DNA from: Thioalkalivibrio sp. | GTDB taxonomy: Bacteria > Pseudomonadota > Gammaproteobacteria > Ectothiorhodospirales > Ectothiorhodospiraceae | Assembly: GCA_003550945.1 (NCBI GenBank) | Contig: PULL01000012.1 | Span: 1 to 5,019 of the forward strand | DNA: 5,019 bases | Direction of reading: 5' to 3' | Part shown: positions 1-5,019 of the stretch, in pieces | Layout: each line of letters begins with the position of its first letter | Position numbering within the stretch: the stretch's first letter is position 1 | Position numbers and translations under genes: made by a program | The notes under the pieces: generated by a model | Told to the model about the DNA's origin: nothing | What the model saw: only the letters and a program-made list of their open reading frames with translations | The model's database searches: none

Positions 1-61
1 TCCCGTCCCGGTTCTGCTGAATGAGGATTTCGATCAGTTCAGCCTGAGATTCCGTGGTCAC
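1..61 (-). CDS. Possible 5' end of a divergent gene, cut by the left window edge
   Basis: On the minus strand a frame is open from a GTG at 61-59 to the window edge. It would begin MTTESQAELIEILIQQNRDG, which reads like an N-terminal amphipathic helix. An in-frame ATG further upstream (208-206) would add about 49 residues, but these cover the palindromes and look non-coding (clustered Cys, Asn, Thr), so the GTG is preferred. A -10/-35-like pair sits at a sensible distance upstream. Against it: no clear Shine-Dalgarno is visible, G/C at third positions is only about 13 of 20 codons, and the exactly antisense plus-strand frame is also open here. The helix followed by an N-R-x-G motif faintly recalls the start of KbaZ/GatZ-type tagatose-bisphosphate aldolase subunits, but 20 residues cannot support a name. 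Treat it as an unidentified partial ORF. Confidence 0.27.
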   Translation of the reverse strand, partial: MTTESQAELIEILIQQNRDG

Positions 62-78
62 GATGCTGTCAGCCCGGT

Positions 79-92
79 TTTTTCGCAACAGT
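79..92. promoter_or_regulatory. Degenerate operator-like half site
   Basis: The right half GCAACAGT (85-92) is identical to the right half of the palindrome at 101-114, while the left half is mostly a T run. The match to the full 14-mer is 10/14. Its centre is 22 bp, about two helical turns, from the centre of the next site. It also provides the left arm of the inverted repeat at 85-108. Confidence 0.3.
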
Positions 93-108
93 ATGCCGCT
101 ACTGTTGC
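85..108. repeat. Perfect 9-bp inverted repeat with a 6-base spacer
   Basis: GCAACAGTA (85-93) and TACTGTTGC (100-108) are exact reverse complements separated by TGCCGC. No T run follows on either strand (the T run at 78-83 precedes it on the plus strand), so it does not look like an intrinsic terminator. It is better explained as two half sites of the same operator motif arranged face to face than as an RNA hairpin. Confidence 0.55.
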
Positions 109-118
109 AACAGTTCCA
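90..118 (-). promoter_or_regulatory. Candidate minus-strand promoter with a palindrome in its spacer
   Basis: Read on the minus strand, TGGAAC (118-113) lies 17 bases before CATACT (95-90). These match the sigma-70 -35 and -10 consensus at 3/6 and 4/6. The spacing is ideal, and the expected start of transcription near 83 leaves a leader of about 20 bases before the GTG at 61. The 14-bp palindrome at 101-114 occupies the spacer, where a repressor would block polymerase. The hexamer matches alone are weak. Confidence 0.25.
101..114. promoter_or_regulatory. 14-bp perfect palindrome, putative operator
   Basis: ACTGTTGCAACAGT is its own reverse complement. The core TGTTGCAACA recurs at 185-194. 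A perfect dyad of this length, repeated in a gene-free region ahead of an efflux operon, is typical of a binding site for a dimeric helix-turn-helix repressor such as the TetR-family proteins that often control RND pumps. No regulator gene is visible in the window, and I do not recognise the motif as that of a particular protein. Confidence 0.5.
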
Positions 119-180
119 GGTGGTCTGGGTCTGCAATGGTTTGCCGCGAGTTTCGGTTTTTCCATTGCGAGCATCGGGAA

Positions 181-198
181 CCAATGTTGCAACAATGG
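181..198. promoter_or_regulatory. Second TGTTGCAACA palindrome, putative operator
   Basis: CCAATGTTGCAACAATGG is an 18-bp dyad with a single mismatched pair around the perfect core TGTTGCAACA (185-194). Its centre lies 82 bp, about 7.8 helical turns, from the centre of the 101-114 site. The two sites therefore face nearly the same side of the helix and could be bridged by a DNA loop. The outer bases also pair with TTCCATTG at 160-167 (CAATGGAA at 193-200). Confidence 0.45.
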
Positions 199-287
199 AA
201 TCGAACATACGGGCGAATTCGGCACCGGCTCCGGTTCCCGCTCTCGGGCAGGCCGGGGCTGCGCGGAAGAGGCGCCCCGGGACGACC

Positions 288-301
288 GAAACTCCCGTTT
301 C
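288..301. promoter_or_regulatory. GAAAC-N4-GTTTC dyad, possible regulator site
   Basis: GAAAC (288-292) and GTTTC (297-301) are perfect complements around TCCC. This fits the published form of the Pseudomonas PsrA (TetR-family, fatty-acid-responsive) site, (G/C)AAAC-N2-4-GTTT(G/C). A 5-bp dyad is easily found by chance, and no psrA gene is visible, so this is only a candidate. It lies 130 bp upstream of the adaptor start. Confidence 0.2.
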
Positions 302-431
302 TCAGGCATTTCGGCCACACATTGATGGCCCGATGTGGTAAAAAGGGCGGGTTGCTCGGGTTGAACGCCTGCACGTGGTGTTATCCGGTCTGCGGTCGTT
401 TGCACCAGCGCCTACAATCAGAATCTGCGAC

Positions 432-515
432 ATGAAGACGATCATGAACCGAACCAGCGTAATCCTGACTGCCGTGCTCACGGCGGTTCTCACTTTTGCG
501 GCCACTTCGCAGGCG
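432..515 (+). other. Sec signal peptide of the adaptor
   Basis: Codons 1-28 encode a positively charged start (K2, R7), a hydrophobic core of about 17 residues (SVILTAVLTAVLTFAAT) and a signal-peptidase-I-type end, S26-Q27-A28, giving a mature N-terminus at Q29. If the ATG at 444 is the true start, the peptide is four residues shorter and still works. Confidence 0.8.
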
Positions 516-1610
516 CAGTTCGGTCGGGTCATCCAGGTCCAGGCCGCGGCGGTCGGCGACCAGACGATCAGCGGCACCGTGGTGCCGTTCCGGGAGGTCA
601 CGCTGACGGCGCAGATCGGCGGTCGTGTCACCCTGGTCGCGGGTGCCGAGGGCGATTATTTCGAGCGTGATGAAGTGCTGGTCGCGATCAGCGACGAGCG
701 CCTGACGGCTCAGCGCCGGCAGGTGATGGCCGAACTGCGTTCGGCCGAGGCGGCGATGCGCGAGGCGCAGATGCAGTATGGCCGCGAGGTTGCCGCCCCG
801 CGTACCCGGGACATCGGCCAGATGCCCGGCATGGGTATCCCGTCGATGTTCGACCAGTTGATCACCCGGCCGATGGGTCAGATCGCGGGTCTGGGCGACC
901 CAGCCCTCGATCGGCATGTCGATCTGCACTCCCGGGTGATCGGTGTGGATCAGGCTGGGGCGCGCTGGCAGCAGGCACGCTCGCGCCTCGACGAGATCGA
1001 TTCCGCAATCCGTGACACCCGTTCGGTCGCGCCGTTCTCCGGGTTGATCATGCGCAAGCACGTGGAGGAAGGCGACACCGTGCAGCCTGGCCAGCCTCTG
1101 GTGGGTTTCGGTCACGTCGAGTTCCTGCGCGTGGAGTCTGACATCCCGGCCCGCCTCGTGGGTCGCCTGCGTGTCGGTGACATGGTCCGGGTCACGCTCG
1201 ACGTGGGCCCGACGCAAGTCGATGCGCGGGTCGCGCAGATCTTTCCGATCGCCGATCCCCAGCGGCACACCGTCACCGTGAAATTCGACCTGCCGCGCGG
1301 CGTGCCGGGTGGGCCCGGCATGTACGCAGACGTGCATCTGCCGGGAACGGAAGTCAGCGATTCCGTGGTGCGGATTCCCCTGTCCGCGATCGTGCCGGGA
1401 GGGGCGCTGCCGCGGGTCGCGGTGGTCGACGCGGACGGAACGGTGCGGGTGCGGATGGTTCGGCTCGGGGCCGTGCAGGGGGACCTGATCACCGTCACGT
1501 CTGGCCTGGAGGCCGGGGAGCGCATCCTCGACAATCCGGACGCCAACATCCGATCCGGCGATCGCGTGGACGGGGTCACCGCTCCACGGACCACGCCACG
1601 CTTCCGTTAA
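432..1610 (+). CDS. RND efflux periplasmic adaptor subunit (HlyD/AcrA-type membrane fusion protein)
   Basis: This 392-residue adaptor should join the inner-membrane RND permease encoded next to an outer-membrane channel. Residues 1-28 form a Sec signal peptide (basic MKTIMNR, then a hydrophobic stretch, then SQA before Q29). There is no lipobox cysteine, so it should be soluble in the periplasm. The two halves of the lipoyl/biotinyl-like domain are about 45-86 (SGTVVPFREVTL, QIGGRV, EGDYFERDEVL) and 198-228 (VAPFSGLIMRKHVEEGDTVQPGQPL). Between them a coiled-coil hairpin runs about 88-121 and 167-197, joined by an unusual Met/Gly/Pro-rich segment. A beta-barrel (about 229-305) and a membrane-proximal domain (about 309-380, VVRIPLSAIVPGG, LEAGERIL) follow, with an Arg-rich C-terminus. 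The start is taken at 432 because upstream codons precede the signal peptide. ATG 444 (MNRTSV) is equally possible and has GAAGA at 434-438 in a suitable position. The stop is TAA. The substrate is unknown. Confidence 0.94.
   Translation: MKTIMNRTSVILTAVLTAVLTFAATSQAQFGRVIQVQAAAVGDQTISGTVVPFREVTLTAQIGGRVTLVAGAEGDYFERDEVLVAISDERLTAQRRQVMAELRSAEAAMREAQMQYGREVAAPRTRDIGQMPGMGIPSMFDQLITRPMGQIAGLGDPALDRHVDLHSRVIGVDQAGARWQQARSRLDEIDSAIRDTRSVAPFSGLIMRKHVEEGDTVQPGQPLVGFGHVEFLRVESDIPARLVGRLRVGDMVRVTLDVGPTQVDARVAQIFPIADPQRHTVTVKFDLPRGVPGGPGMYADVHLPGTEVSDSVVRIPLSAIVPGGALPRVAVVDADGTVRVRMVRLGAVQGDLITVTSGLEAGERILDNPDANIRSGDRVDGVTAPRTTPRFR
792..935 (+). other. Met/Gly/Pro-rich insert at the adaptor hairpin tip
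   Basis: Adaptor residues about 121-168 interrupt the coiled coil just where the hairpin should turn. The segment contains MPGMGIPSMFDQLITRPMGQ (131-150), with Met at 131, 134, 139 and 148, then GLGDPALDRHVDLHSR. It does not show the RLS-type tip motif that canonical AcrA/MexA-like adaptors use to dock on the TolC channel. It is in frame and flanked by normal helix sequence, so it is a real part of the protein and not a frameshift. Confidence 0.7.
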
Positions 1611-1706
1611 GGGCTTTGGGGGGTCCGCTTCCAGCGTGTTGCGGGCTGTTCGCAGCGACCTCCTGATGGTCGTCAGGGATTGGAATAAAAGAGATCGATA
1701 ACAGCC
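1611..1706 (+). other. Adaptor-permease intergenic gap, no terminator seen
   Basis: The 96-base gap contains only short hairpin possibilities: GCTG-TTCG-CAGC at 1645-1656, CGACC/GGTCG at 1656-1672, and CCTGA/TCAGG at 1662-1677. The last two compete with each other. None is followed by a T tract, so transcription probably runs through and the two genes form one operon. Ahead of the permease start there is only a weak purine stretch AAGAG (1689-1693), 13 bases from the ATG, so the ribosome binding site is poor. An AATAAA at 1684-1689 is not backed by a -35. Confidence 0.55.
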
Positions 1707-4700
1707 ATGTCCGAGCACAAGAATCAGCACGCCGCCGGCGGGGAGGAGACCGAACGGGACCTGGGGCTTGCAGGGAAGATGGCCCAGAGCTTCATCCACT
1801 CGCCGCTGTCCCCGCTGCTCCTCCTGGCCACCCTCGCAATCGGCATCCTCGGCCTGATCATCACGCCGCGGCAGGAAGATCCGCAGATCTCCGTGCCGAT
1901 GGTCGACATATTCGTGTCGTACCCGGGTGTGCCTTCCGAACAGGTTGCAAGCCTGGTGGCCCGGCCGCTGGAGCGGCTGATGGCCGAGATCTCGGGCGTG
2001 GACAACGTGTATTCGGTTTCCCATCGCGGCGAGGCGATGGTCACGGTGCAGTTCGACGTCGGCGAGTTGATGGAGCCGTCCATCGTCAAGGTGCACGACA
2101 AGCTGATGTCGAACCGGGACCTGATGCCACCCGGCGTCTCCGAGCCGATGGTGAAGCCCAAGGGCGTCGATGATGTACCGATCATCACCCTGACCCTGTG
2201 GTCGCACGAAGTCGACGACGCGATGCTGCGACAGATCGCGCTCGACGCGTTGCAATACCTGAACGAGGTTCCGGACACCAGCCAGAGTTTCGTGGTCAGC
2301 GGCCGGCAGGAGAAGGTGCGTATCGAGGTGCTGCCGGAACGGCTCACCGGGCTGAACGTCACCATGGACCAGGTTGCCGGCGCGGTACAGGCCGCGAACG
2401 CCGAGCGGACCGCTGGCGTGATCGAGATCGGGCGTGATCAGACACCGATCTACACCGGGGCCTTCCTGCGCGATGCCGATGACATTGGCCGGCTGCTGGT
2501 GGCGGTGGAGGCGGGTCGGCCCGTGTACGTGCGGGACGTCGCCGAGGTGATCTACGGCCCTGGCGAGGTGGAACGCTTCGTCCGGTACTACACCGCTGTG
2601 GCCGGCGACCACGCGGATCTGGCTCCCACGGGCGCCGCCGCCGTCACCATCGCGATTGCGAAGAAGGAGGGCAGCAACGGGGTCACGGTTGCAAACGGCA
2701 TCCTGGATCGGCTCGAGTTGTTGAAAGGCCAGGTGATTCCCGACAACATCGAGGTGTCGGTAACGCGCAACTACGGCGAGACGGCAAACGCGAAGGTGAA
2801 CGAGCTGATGTTCAAGCTCTTCATCGCAACGGCCGCCGTGACGGTGCTGGTCTTCATCTTCCTGGGCCTGCGTGCGGCGATCGTGGTCCTGATCGTGATC
2901 CCGGTGGTGCTGCTGTTCACCGTGTTCAGCGCCTGGCTGATGGGCTACACCATCGACCGGGTGAGTCTGTTCGCCCTGATCTTCGCGATCGGGATCCTGG
3001 TCGACGACGCGATCGTGGTGGTCGAGAACATTTACCGGCGCTGGCTGATGAAGCGCGGCGTGGACACGGAGACGACGGTCGATGCCGTGGCCGAAGTCGG
3101 CAACCCGACCATACTGGCGACCTTTACCGTGATCGCGGCCCTGCTGCCCATGGGCTTCGTGACCGGAATGATGGGGCCGTACATGCAGCCGATCCCGGCG
3201 CTGGGCTCCGTCGCGATGCTGTTCTCGCTGGTGGCGGCGTTCCTGTTCACGCCCTGGCTGGCCTGGCGCCTGCGTCCGACGATGGAATATCTGGAACGCG
3301 CCGAAGAGAAGGAGCACAAGCAGAACGAGATGATGGGTCGTTTCTTCGCGAAGGCCATCCCGGGCCTCGTGAACAACCGGACCTACGGCTGGGGCTTCCT
3401 GATCGGCATCATCGTGGTCTTCTTCCTCACCGTGATGCTGTTCTTCACCAAGGACGTGTCGGTGAAGATGCTGCCGCTCGACAACAAGCCCGAGTTCAAC
3501 GTCGTGATCAATTTCCCCGAGGGCACCGCGCTGCCGGCGACCGCGACGCTTACCCACGAACTCGCAATGGTGCTGCGCGAACTTCCGGAAGTGACTGCAT
3601 TGCAGGCCTACGTCGGTACGGCTTCGCCCTTCAACTTCAACGGCCTGGTGCGCCACTACTACCTGCGTCAGCAGCCCTGGCAGGCCGACATCCAGGTGCA
3701 GCTGGTCGACAAGGGTGACCGGCGCCGCTCCAGCCACCAGATTGCGGTCGAGGCACGCGAGCTTCTGGCTCCGATGGCGCGCGCCGCGGGTGCCCGGATC
3801 CAGGTCGTCGAGATGCCGCCCGGCCCGCCCGTGCTGCAATCCGTGGTTGCCGAGATCTACGGACCCGACGCCAACGTACGCCGCCAGATCGCTTTGGACA
3901 TGGAGCGCATGTTCGAGCAGGCTCCGCATCTCGACGATGTCGACAGTTTCCTGCAGGCGCCGTACGACGTCTGGCACTTCAACGTCGAACGCGACAAGGC
4001 ACTCCGTCGCGGCGTAACGGTCGATGCGGTGAACCGCACGCTGGAGGCGGCGGTCGGTGGGCAGATTCTTGGCGACGTGAAGGCGCGTTCGCTGGTGGAA
4101 CCGCACCTGATCCAGATGCGCCTGCCGATGAACGTGCGCTCGGATATCCAGCGCCTGCTTCTGCTTCCGGTTCCCACCATGGCCGGGGGGTCGGTCCCGT
4201 TGTCCGAACTCGGCGATTTTGTTCGTGTTCCGCAGGATGAGCCGATCTTTCACAAGAACCTGCGGCCGGTCGAGTACGTGACCGCCGAGACCGTTGGGCG
4301 TCTGGCGGCGCCGATCTACGGCATGCTGGAGGTCGAACAGCAACTGAACGACTACCGGACCCCGGTTGGCACTGAGCTCCGGTCGCACTGGGTGGGTCCG
4401 CCGCCCAACGACGGCTCGTTTGCGTTCGAATGGGCGGGCGAGTGGACGGTGACCTACGAGACCTTCCGGGACATGGGGATCGCGTTCGCGATTGCGCTGG
4501 TGCTGATCTACATGCTCGTGGTCTGGGAGTTTGGAAACTTCGTGCTTCCGGCCATCGTGATGGCGCCGATTCCGCTGACCCTGATCGGGATCATTCCGGG
4601 GCATTGGCTCCTGGGTGCGGAGTTCACCGCGACATCGATGATCGGGTTCATCGCATTGGCCGGTATCATTGTCCGAAATTCGATCCTGCTGATGGATTTC

Positions 4701-5019
4701 GCCCGGCACGCGGTGGCCGCGGGGCAGGACGTGATGGATGCGATGATCAGTGCCTGCCAGGCACGGACGCGCCCGATCCTGATCACCGCCTTTGCATTGC
4801 TCGCGGGCTCCAGCGTGATCCTGTTCGACCCAATTTTCCAGGGCATGGCCGTGTCGCTGATGTTCGGCACGATCGTCGCCACGCTGCTGACCCTGCTGGT
4901 GATTCCGCTGGGCGCGATCAGTGCGCGGAAGATTCTCGAGGCAGAGGCTGCCGGCGGCGGTCACGGCCCGGGCAACGGCAACGGCAACGGCAACGGAAGC
5001 GGTGGCACGCTTGCAGCCA
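1707..5019 (+). CDS. RND-superfamily efflux permease (AcrB-like), 3' end beyond window
   Basis: The frame is open for 1104 codons from ATG 1707 to the window edge. The protein should be a proton-driven inner-membrane trimer exporting an unknown substrate through the adaptor encoded upstream. Membrane segments lie near residues 34-52, 369-387, 391-413, 419-441, 468-488, 498-519, 563-580, 922-940, 946-968, 975-997, 1023-1041 and 1049-1071. The two large periplasmic loops, 53-368 and 581-921, are in the normal RND places. TM4 reads GILVDDAIVVVEN, with D433/D434 matching AcrB D407/D408. TM10 reads GIIVRNSILLMDF, with R990/N991 at the AcrB K940/N941 positions. TM11 has RTRPILIT, with R1020 and T1027 at AcrB R971 and T978. 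Other family-like blocks are SYPGVPSEQV (71-80), KPKGVDDVP (150-158), VGTASPFNFNGLVRHYYLR (636-654) and EMPPGPPVL (702-710). The VDD motif favours an HAE-like rather than heavy-metal type. All 12 helices are present, so only a short cytoplasmic tail is missing. Confidence 0.96.
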   Translation, partial: MSEHKNQHAAGGEETERDLGLAGKMAQSFIHSPLSPLLLLATLAIGILGLIITPRQEDPQISVPMVDIFVSYPGVPSEQVASLVARPLERLMAEISGVDNVYSVSHRGEAMVTVQFDVGELMEPSIVKVHDKLMSNRDLMPPGVSEPMVKPKGVDDVPIITLTLWSHEVDDAMLRQIALDALQYLNEVPDTSQSFVVSGRQEKVRIEVLPERLTGLNVTMDQVAGAVQAANAERTAGVIEIGRDQTPIYTGAFLRDADDIGRLLVAVEAGRPVYVRDVAEVIYGPGEVERFVRYYTAVAGDHADLAPTGAAAVTIAIAKKEGSNGVTVANGILDRLELLKGQVIPDNIEVSVTRNYGETANAKVNELMFKLFIATAAVTVLVFIFLGLRAAIVVLIVIPVVLLFTVFSAWLMGYTIDRVSLFALIFAIGILVDDAIVVVENIYRRWLMKRGVDTETTVDAVAEVGNPTILATFTVIAALLPMGFVTGMMGPYMQPIPALGSVAMLFSLVAAFLFTPWLAWRLRPTMEYLERAEEKEHKQNEMMGRFFAKAIPGLVNNRTYGWGFLIGIIVVFFLTVMLFFTKDVSVKMLPLDNKPEFNVVINFPEGTALPATATLTHELAMVLRELPEVTALQAYVGTASPFNFNGLVRHYYLRQQPWQADIQVQLVDKGDRRRSSHQIAVEARELLAPMARAAGARIQVVEMPPGPPVLQSVVAEIYGPDANVRRQIALDMERMFEQAPHLDDVDSFLQAPYDVWHFNVERDKALRRGVTVDAVNRTLEAAVGGQILGDVKARSLVEPHLIQMRLPMNVRSDIQRLLLLPVPTMAGGSVPLSELGDFVRVPQDEPIFHKNLRPVEYVTAETVGRLAAPIYGMLEVEQQLNDYRTPVGTELRSHWVGPPPNDGSFAFEWAGEWTVTYETFRDMGIAFAIALVLIYMLVVWEFGNFVLPAIVMAPIPLTLIGIIPGHWLLGAEFTATSMIGFIALAGIIVRNSILLMDFARHAVAAGQDVMDAMISACQARTRPILITAFALLAGSSVILFDPIFQGMAVSLMFGTIVATLLTLLVIPLGAISARKILEAEAAGGGHGPGNGNGNGNGSGGTLAA
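4971..4994 (+). repeat. Four tandem GGCAAC hexamers encoding a Gly-Asn tail
   Basis: Four perfect copies of GGCAAC are followed by the degenerate GGAAGC (4995-5000). They are in frame near the end of the permease and encode GNGNGNGN, then GSGG, within a Gly-rich tail from residue 1083 onward. This lies after TM12, in the predicted cytoplasm. The repeat length is a multiple of three, so slippage would change tail length without breaking the frame. Confidence 0.9.

Larger units (their letters stand above)
62..431. other. Upstream intergenic region with palindromes, no convincing gene
   Basis: This stretch of about 370 bases has lower G/C (roughly 53-55% in bases 61-240) than the genes that follow. 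Frames through it give Arg/Pro/Cys-rich, non-protein-like translations. It holds the palindrome cluster at 79-114 and 181-198 and the GAAAC-N4-GTTTC element at 288-301. For the adaptor gene two weak promoter possibilities are visible. One is TACAAT at 413-418, which is 5/6 to the -10 consensus but has no good -35 and lies very near the start. The other is TTGAAC at 361-366 with an extended -10-like TGTTATCC at 379-386, at a short spacing of about 15. Neither is convincing. A 7-bp direct repeat CGGGTTG occurs at 348-354 and 357-363. No tRNA or other RNA gene was recognised. Confidence 0.6.

Noticed and set aside
78..108. Intrinsic terminator made of the T run (78-83) and the inverted repeat (85-108)
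   Set aside because: On the plus strand the T run precedes the stem instead of following it, and on the minus strand the run is A, so neither orientation gives stem plus U tract.
2..325. Plus-strand frame open from the left edge for 107 codons, a possible tail of an upstream gene
   Set aside because: The second half is low-quality Gly/Arg/Ser-rich sequence covering both palindromes. Open frames of this size are common at this G/C content. It shares codon boundaries with the minus-strand candidate, so one may be the shadow of the other. I cannot fully exclude the first 20 or so codons.
375..431. Earlier ATG at 375 as start of the adaptor
   Set aside because: It would place 19 extra residues (MVLSGLRSFAPAPTIRICD) before a well-formed signal peptide, and there is no ribosome binding site in front of it.
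136..435. A 99-codon plus-strand ORF whose TGA overlaps the adaptor ATG (ATGA at 432-435), resembling translational coupling
   Set aside because: The peptide is Arg/Cys/Pro-rich and random-looking, runs through the palindromes, and has no family resemblance. The ATGA overlap is probably coincidence.
2198..2437. Short out-of-frame ORFs inside the permease gene (for example 2198-2437 and 3715-4017 on the plus strand)
   Set aside because: They lie wholly within the permease reading frame in another phase and have Arg-rich compositions typical of frame shadows.
381..4964. A 1527-codon open frame on the minus strand, antisense to both pump genes and the gap between them
   Set aside because: Its translation is dominated by His, Asp, Arg and Gln without any domain-like pattern. 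This is what the complement of Val/Ile/Leu-rich membrane codons with G/C third positions gives. The plus strand encodes two clear families over the same bases. Its length is striking but explained by lack of AT-rich stops.
1707..5019. Naming the permease CzcA/CusA (heavy-metal RND)
   Set aside because: TM4 carries VDDAIVVVEN instead of the VDG form, and TM10 carries R-N instead of an acidic residue, so the heavy-metal proton-relay signature is absent.

Overview
The window is high-GC proteobacterial DNA, and a gammaproteobacterium is the most likely source. This is inferred from strong G/C bias at codon third positions and from the style of the two main proteins, which recall RND efflux pairs of sulfur-oxidising and related Gammaproteobacteria. 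No marker gene here fixes the taxon.

Layout. Bases 1-61 may hold the first 20 codons of a minus-strand gene that runs off the left edge; this is weak. Bases 62-431 are a non-coding, less GC-rich upstream region. It contains conspicuous palindromes: two copies of TGTTGCAACA, a third half-degenerate copy, and a separate GAAAC-N4-GTTTC element. They look like regulator binding sites. Bases 432-1610 encode a secreted periplasmic adaptor (membrane fusion protein, HlyD/AcrA type). After a 96-bp gap with no recognisable terminator, bases 1707-5019 encode a large RND-superfamily inner-membrane permease. It is complete through all 12 membrane segments, but its stop codon lies past the right edge.

How it works together. 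The adaptor and permease form two parts of a tripartite envelope efflux pump driven by the proton gradient. The third part, a TolC-like outer-membrane channel, is not in the window. The permease keeps the Asp-Asp pair of the AcrB-type proton relay (D433/D434) rather than the VDG form I associate with heavy-metal CzcA/CusA pumps. It has Arg (R990) where AcrB has the relay lysine K940. The substrate cannot be read from the sequence.

The items most worth a second look are the operator-like palindrome cluster, a Met/Gly/Pro-rich segment of about 45 residues replacing the usual tip of the adaptor hairpin, the R990 substitution, and a GGCAAC tandem repeat encoding a Gly-Asn tail on the permease. 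I see no clear evidence of a wholly new kind of system. This is a recognisable efflux operon with some unusual details. No RNA genes, CRISPR arrays, insertion sequences or attachment sites were seen.
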